Shown here in pieces: positions 59,501 through 64,000 of a stretch of DNA of 64,000 bases. The stretch's first letter is position 1. Every line of letters begins with the position of its first letter. This DNA comes from Azorinus chamasolen (lineage: Eukaryota; Mollusca; Bivalvia; Cardiida; Solecurtidae). The notes below the pieces were generated by a model. The model was not told the origin of the DNA. It saw only the letters and a list, made by a program, of their open reading frames with translations, and searched no databases. The DNA is taken from contig OY755244.1 of assembly GCA_963576725.1 (NCBI GenBank), forward strand, positions 84,377,121 through 84,441,120, written 5' to 3'. The translations under genes were made by a program, and so were the position numbers.

Positions 59501-62500
59501 GTTACTTGGCGTCTCATCTGCAGTAAAGCGGCACGGTCGCACTTAGCGTGATAAAGGTTAAAATATTATTTTCAAAATACATGTAAAATGAAATCTGTCC
59601 ACAACGATTATTCAAATGAACAAAAGTAATGCAGAACGTCCATGGCTCCCATGTTCTGCAATAGTTCCGACCTGTACCAAGCGGTCACCTGTCTAATAAG
59701 GCTCATTTACAGTACTGTGAACGTGTTTGTCGTCATGATAAACCATACTTATACTCATGATATACAATATACATACGATACACTTACGCATGATATACGA
59801 TATGTGCGATTCCGAAATTAGCATTACCTAAAAAGAAAGAATGAATTGTCAAAGAAAAGTCGATCTTTCATTCCTTAAGGTAATACATATACATAAAACT
59901 GCATTACAAAAACATTATTTAAATATCCCATATAAAATGGCTAAAGTATCATCCATAATTGTTGTTTGATATACGATATGCGATATACGCATGGTAAATA
60001 TATGCACGCTATACGGTATACGCACGATATACGTTAAAATTGACGACAAATACGTTCACGGTACTGTATGTCTTCCTCACCAGTGCATACTCTGTTTTCT
60101 CTTCTGCCATTACAAACACTGTAGACCTGGATCAGAAGCCGCATTTTCAAAGCGGCGGACGATCTGTATCTACACTGTTTGTAACATCTTACAGTTGCTT
60201 TTCACACAGATGCGCTGATTTTTATCGAACGAGTAAAGTTTACCCGGAATTTCGGGTTAGTTTATCTCGTTCGATAAAAAATGTCAACAATATCATACCA
60301 ATCGAACTGGCAGGCACGGAGTCTTAGCCAGGCGTTTGCTTATTTCTTTTCTTTAATAGTGTTCTTGATTTCTAGGATTACGCCGCTGTTTCTGCCTAGC
60401 TTTCGAAGTAAGTAGCGCACGCTAACTGGGTTAGGAACATTGTAAAGTAAATCAGGGGATATGTAAATCCGCGGTCTTGGAAGTTTCATTCTGTTAAAAA
60501 GGTCTACAAAATGCCTATCCACCTGCTCTAGGACAAATCTCATCGCTGGATTTCGTTCTATGACTTCAGATATAATTCTTTCCTGTACAAGTACTGGTAA
60601 AAGCATAAATGGAAAATGGGCCTTCCTTTTCTTCCTACTTAGTCGCCTTTCTTTGATAAGTAGAGCACACTGAGCCCGTAACGAATCCGAATCCATTGAA
60701 GGCTCTGGTGCCGGACTCCTTTCAGGTAATGATGTTGGACTCTGAGCCGGTTCAAATTCAGAGTCCGATGACGGATCTGATGTCAGGCGCCTTTCATGTA
60801 ATGGTGTGGAACTCTGAGCCGGTTCCGAGTCCGAGTTCGATGGTGGTTCTGATGCTAAGTTCCTTTCATGTAATGAGCTTGGGCTCTGATCCTGTTCCGA
60901 GTCCGAGTCCGATGGCAATGATGTTGGGCTCTGAGCCGGTTCAAATTCAGAGTCCGATGGCGGTTCTGATGCCGGGCTCCCTTCAGGTAATGAGCTGGGG
61001 CTCTGAGCCGGTTCCGACTCAGAGTCCGATGGTGGCTCTGATGTCGGGCTCCTTTGAGGTAATGAGCTTGGGCTCTGAGCCGGTTCCGAGTCCGAAATCA
61101 TTGTCGATGCAGATTTTGTGTTAAGTGTTTGTTCGTCAAATGGTGACTCTAACCCTTGACCCAGAAGCCCTGTTTCTTCGAGCAGTTCGATTACATTAGT
61201 TACATTAACAGATACGCTGAGGTAGTGCATTCCTTCATTTTCAGGAAATTATCCGAGAGTGATAAGGGGAAGGTTCAAGTCATAGTTTCCATCATTTGAC
61301 ACTATGGTAGAATGCTCAGCCCCAGCTGCAGATATTACGAGGCACTGCATGTTGTATTCGCGCATAAGGGCAATTAACGTCAGATTATCGCCATAGGATC
61401 CATCCCGTGACATTTGCTGTACGTAGTCGCAAAATCTGGATCCGTAAACGAACTTTTCATAGAACAATAGATTCTTTTCAAGATGTTCTACCGCTTCTTT
61501 CCGCAGACAAGATTGCTTGCAATTCAAATAACAGCTCAATTTGCAGTGACTTTCGTGGATTTCGGCATAAGCAGAAGTTCGACTGACCCAAGTTCGAGAT
61601 AACGAGGGTCGACTCAGGGGATATTACTGTCATAAATATAATTCAGGGACAAAGCTACCCTATCCGATACTAATTCAATGTCCTGATGTCTGTTTAAGAT
61701 CTCTCGTATCAACAATAGCAAAACCATCTATTGACATATATGTGAAAAATGCGTTGGTATTAGTAGGTCTTCAAAAAATGGGGTTAAAGTGCTACCGCAT
61801 TTTTCACAGCAGGGTTTTGTGAAAAATGGGGCCCCATTTTTCACATATGTGAAAAATGGGGCCGCAAATTTCACGCGTGTGAAAAATGCGTCAACCCATT
61901 TTTCACACGTGTGAAAAATGGGTGGCGTGAAATTTGCGGTTCAACATAGCTAGATATAAATAAATATGCCACTCGCCGGCATCATGGGTAAAAGGGTATT
62001 CCGGCAAGTGCAAACAGTGTTGACCCTGATCAGCCACCGTGTAGAACAAAGTGTCTGTAAATGATATGTATGGTGAGTCAGTATATACACTAGTCTACCC
62101 TTTATCTCATGCACATCTATAAAATAATATACATGACTTTATGAATACTCATAACTAAAGTTTTATAATGTTCATTTAATAGAGGAATGTGTGGCCCTGG
62201 CAGAAAATTCAGGTCTATATTATTCCAAAAGCAAATAGGACATACCCTGATCAGACGATCCCTACAGGAGCCGTCTGATCTTGGTAATTTAATTTGCATA
62301 GGCGTAAAAAGATGTTTATATCAAGCATTTCTAGATCTGAATTAACACATTTACCTTTTAATTATTCCTGTTAGAAACACTGACATTATAAATATAAGTG
62401 AAATGATTTTTCATAATGGCATATGAACGCATGTTTTTTATGTAAAAGCAGAATCTACAGAATCGCATCAGTATCATTCCATTAGCAAACAGAGAAGACC

Positions 62501-64000
62501 CTGATCAGACGGTTCCTTCATTGGCCGTCTGATCTGTGTTTACTCTATTTGTTAAAGCCTTAAAAAGATATTTTCGAAAACGGTAAGAACGAGGGTTATA
62601 GATCGATAGAAATTGTTTAAGTATTACAGTAAAACCCCACAGACCGGATGGTCAAATAAGTATTTAATGTCGGTCTTTAACCCATTTCCTCCCAGTGATG
62701 CCTTTTGACGCCCTTGTAAAAGTCATGCTTTGAAACCATTATGATAAACATAGGAGCAAATCACAATAGTTTCAAACCAGCACAATTCTAAAAGTTTCCT
62801 TTTCTCTAGTAAATGCTCCTTTTCGGTAGGTTTGAGTCTGAAAATAGTCTAGGAGGGAATAAGTTAAGACAGATGGCAGCATAATGCAGGATAACGTTCA
62901 TACAAAAATTTCCTTTTGGAGCTTTCTTCATGATTTTCAGCCAGCATTACGCACTAAGCAGCCATATTGCCTATAAATGACCTACAATGCTTACAGTTTC
63001 TTTGACAAACATATTCAAACAGTTACTGGTCAGACGTTAAATAATCTAACTACAGTAAAGTCGCTCTAATGCGACCACATAATTCATTAAGATATGACCA
63101 AACAAACAAGCAAACATTAAATACAGCCTTGCACCTTTTGTTATAGTTTTAACAAGTATAAAAACAAAATTAAAACATAATTAAAAAGAACAAGTTTGCT
63201 TTCAGCTGTTGCTGCAGGTATTGTTATGATGCTTCCAACGCCCATTCTAAGAGGGATGGCATCCAGCAGAGCATCGGGCGATAAGCAAGGTAAAGCAAAT
63301 CAAACTGAGGGCTCCAGTATAATACAATACGATGCGATACTATACTATACGATCCGATCCGATCCGATACGATTCGATATGATACGATACGACACGACAC
63401 GACACGACATGACACGACATGACACGACACGGTACGACAATGCCTACTACCGGTATCTCTGTGTTTTTACGCCATTGCAAATGGAGTAGACCCAAATCAG
63501 ACAGCTCCTAAAGACTTCCTACTGCCTTGACACTATATTTCCTTGTTTTATATTTTGCTACAAGGAATACTTACTAAGTGTTCATCCTGGGCGGATTCTC
63601 ACATGGATATTCATCAAGTAAAGAGTTTATGATATACTTTGTTGGACAACTTAACATCTGCTATAACCTGCTGCTATAAATGCACGTTAATCGTTTATTG
63701 TAGCTTCCTTTTCCACACGAAACAGATATACAATTGTGTTTGCTCATTCTCTGATTTGCTGAACTTTTCAACTACTCCCTGTTCGATTAAACATTTGAGA
63801 AAATGTTGACCGAGTGTAAAACAATTTGGATTCCAATGAGACTTTGTGTTAATGGGTGTCCCATCTGGATCCAAACTATTTGTAAATGCCAGGCAAGTCT
63901 CGCTCAGCATAAGAATTGTTAGCTTAATATATAAATTCTATTTGAGGATGCGTGGAAATAATACATATTTCTCTTTTAGGCGCCATGTTCGCCGGACTCC
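53561..64000 (+). CDS. SLC46-like major facilitator transporter, 5' part (continues past window)
   Basis: Exon 1 53561-54728 (389 codons + 1 nt), exon 2 63206-63289, exon 3 from 63980 to the window end. Phases join (phase 1 at both junctions). The start is the ATG at 53561; upstream in-frame codons are not ATG. The N-terminus has an acidic dileucine signal (ESQPLL, residues 6-11), a first membrane helix at about 28-45, a loop with three N-glycosylation sequons (N73, N76, N79), MFS motif A GTLSDYLGRKP at 124-134, and eight or more further hydrophobic segments. Exons 2 and 3 continue as PTPILRGMASS ... GAMFAGL, the helix 8-9 region of SLC46 carriers. SLC46 members carry folate and related solutes with protons across plasma or lysosomal membranes; the substrate cannot be told here. 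Intron 1 is 8.5 kb, mostly one TIR element. Confidence 0.83.
55780..55966 (+). other. Exon-like ORF inside the nested element
   Basis: An open stretch ending in a consensus donor (GAATTA|GTAAGT at 55967). The peptide includes NTCVIFQTNTGRDQFIQKF and SVASAYNLEL. No acceptor or partner exon was identified with confidence, and the protein was not recognised. It could belong to the nested element or be chance. Confidence 0.25.
56200..56310. repeat. Inverted repeat within the nested element
   Basis: 'cccgttcaaacaaactgttt' with 'atgaagtatac' pairs with 'gtatacttcat' and 'ccacaaacagtttgggac'. It is a hairpin of about 100 nt with no coding role. Confidence 0.6.
58690..60339. other. Non-coding right-hand part of the 7.2-kb element
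   Basis: Contains MITE remnants at 58865-58935 and 59480-59530, simple 'atatacgata' repeats at 59755-60030, a hairpin MITE core at 60120-60185, and a hairpin with arms 'ttttatcgaacgag' / 'ctcgttcgataaaa' at 60219-60280 just after the OTU-like frame's stop codon. Confidence 0.5.
60340..61560 (-). pseudogene. OTU-type cysteine protease-like gene, truncated and interrupted
   Basis: Minus strand, one frame from about 61560 to the stop at 60340, broken once by TAA at 61249-61251. The part before it has the OTU pattern LRKEAVEHLEKN, YVQQMSRDGSYGDNLTL and CLVISAAG, continuing across the stop to PENEGMHYLSV, where OTU domains have their catalytic His region (G-Y-x-PE...HY). The stop stands where the family usually has Tyr. 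The catalytic-Cys segment (DGxC) is not seen upstream, so the domain is incomplete. Then come about six repeats of 20-28 residues (SEPAQSPSSLPERSP), and a basic C-terminal domain (KERRLSRKKRKAHFPFM, LLPVLVQERIISEVI) that is weakly F-box-like. OTU domains normally remove ubiquitin and have been captured by several transposon types. It is probably non-functional. Confidence 0.62.
60700..61095. repeat. Coding minisatellite (S/E/P-rich) within the OTU-like frame
   Basis: Imperfect units of about 60-84 bp around 'gggctctgagccggttc' and 'gagtccgatgg', encoding SEPAQSPSSLP(E/Q)RSP. Unit length is a multiple of three and the frame is kept, which suggests expansion while the protein was still under coding constraint. 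Confidence 0.8.
61960..63200. other. Rest of SLC46 intron 1: MITE remnants
   Basis: Hairpin MITE cores at 62225-62295 ('cagacgatccctacaggagc') and 62480-62560, a TTAACCCATTT-type remnant at 62685-62870, and diverged Tigger-like termini at 62624 and 63051 ('tacagtaaa'). No coding sequence before the exon at 63206. Confidence 0.55.
63316..63436. repeat. Pentanucleotide repeat (GATAC/GATCC/GACAC)n
   Basis: About 24 five-base units drifting from 'gatac' through 'gatcc' to 'gacac' and 'gacat'. It starts 27 bp after exon 2 of the SLC46-like gene. Confidence 0.93.

Larger units (their letters stand above)
54740..61952. mobile_element. 7.2-kb element with 52-bp terminal inverted repeats, OTU-like cargo and a nested insertion
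   Basis: 54740-54791 and the complement of 61901-61952 are identical for 52 bp ('tagctatgttgaaccgcaaa' onward). The outermost TA is consistent with a TA target duplication around GCTATG...CATAGC. Just inside both ends are arrays of the palindrome TTTCACAxxTGTGAAA or TTTCACxCGTGTGAAA (left: 54775-54950; right: 61735-61920). The element begins 12 bp after the exon 1 donor of the SLC46-like gene. No transposase-like frame was recognised. It contains an OTU-like pseudogene (60340-61560, minus) and probably a second element (about 55205-58675). A DNA transposon or a large non-autonomous derivative is the best guess. Confidence 0.78.

Noticed and set aside
60696..61124. Plus-strand ORF opposite the S/E/P repeat
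   Set aside because: Shadow of the repeat in the OTU-like frame.

Overview
This is eukaryotic nuclear DNA: genes are split by GT-AG introns, intergenic DNA is AT-rich, and microsatellites, minisatellites and hairpin-forming transposon relics are dense. The style of the repeats (a tRNA-headed SINE with a mollusc-type tail, elements with tandem core repeats, many TTAACCCTTT-ended hairpin MITEs) and a Penelope-like element with permuted domains suggest a bivalve mollusc. The species cannot be named from the window.

Layout. 1-5638 (minus): a head-to-tail pair of near-identical Penelope-like retroelements of the Naiad type (GIY-YIG endonuclease before the reverse transcriptase). The upstream copy is 5'-truncated; the longer copy runs off the left edge. 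7061-18985 (plus): a PARP3-like ADP-ribosyltransferase gene, copy 1, nine exons; its first two coding exons are not in the window. 18986-31767: intergenic, almost all repeats, with one orphan exon-like ORF at 26180-26385 and one SINE. 31769-47521 (plus): PARP3-like copy 2, complete in eleven coding exons (524 aa). 47522-53560: repeats only. 53561-64000 (plus): the start of an SLC46-like major facilitator gene; exon 1 is large, exons 2 and 3 lie at 63206 and 63980, and the gene runs off the right edge.

Most of SLC46 intron 1 is a 7.2-kb element (54740-61952) with exact 52-bp terminal inverted repeats abutting TA, arrays of TTTCACxxxxGTGAAA palindromes at both ends, a damaged OTU-protease-like reading frame on the minus strand, and a probable second inverted-repeat element (about 55.2-58.7 kb) with a different palindrome (GTCGCCGGCGAC). 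This nested assembly is the least explained part of the window and the best candidate for something undescribed.

The two PARP3 copies are a tandem duplication. Exon sizes and phases match throughout (two exons differ by one codon), but identity is patchy: parts of the catalytic exon, exon 6 and the last exon are almost identical while exons 4 and 7 are clearly diverged, which suggests gene conversion or selection. All exon limits were set by eye from splice consensus and reading frame, without transcript evidence.
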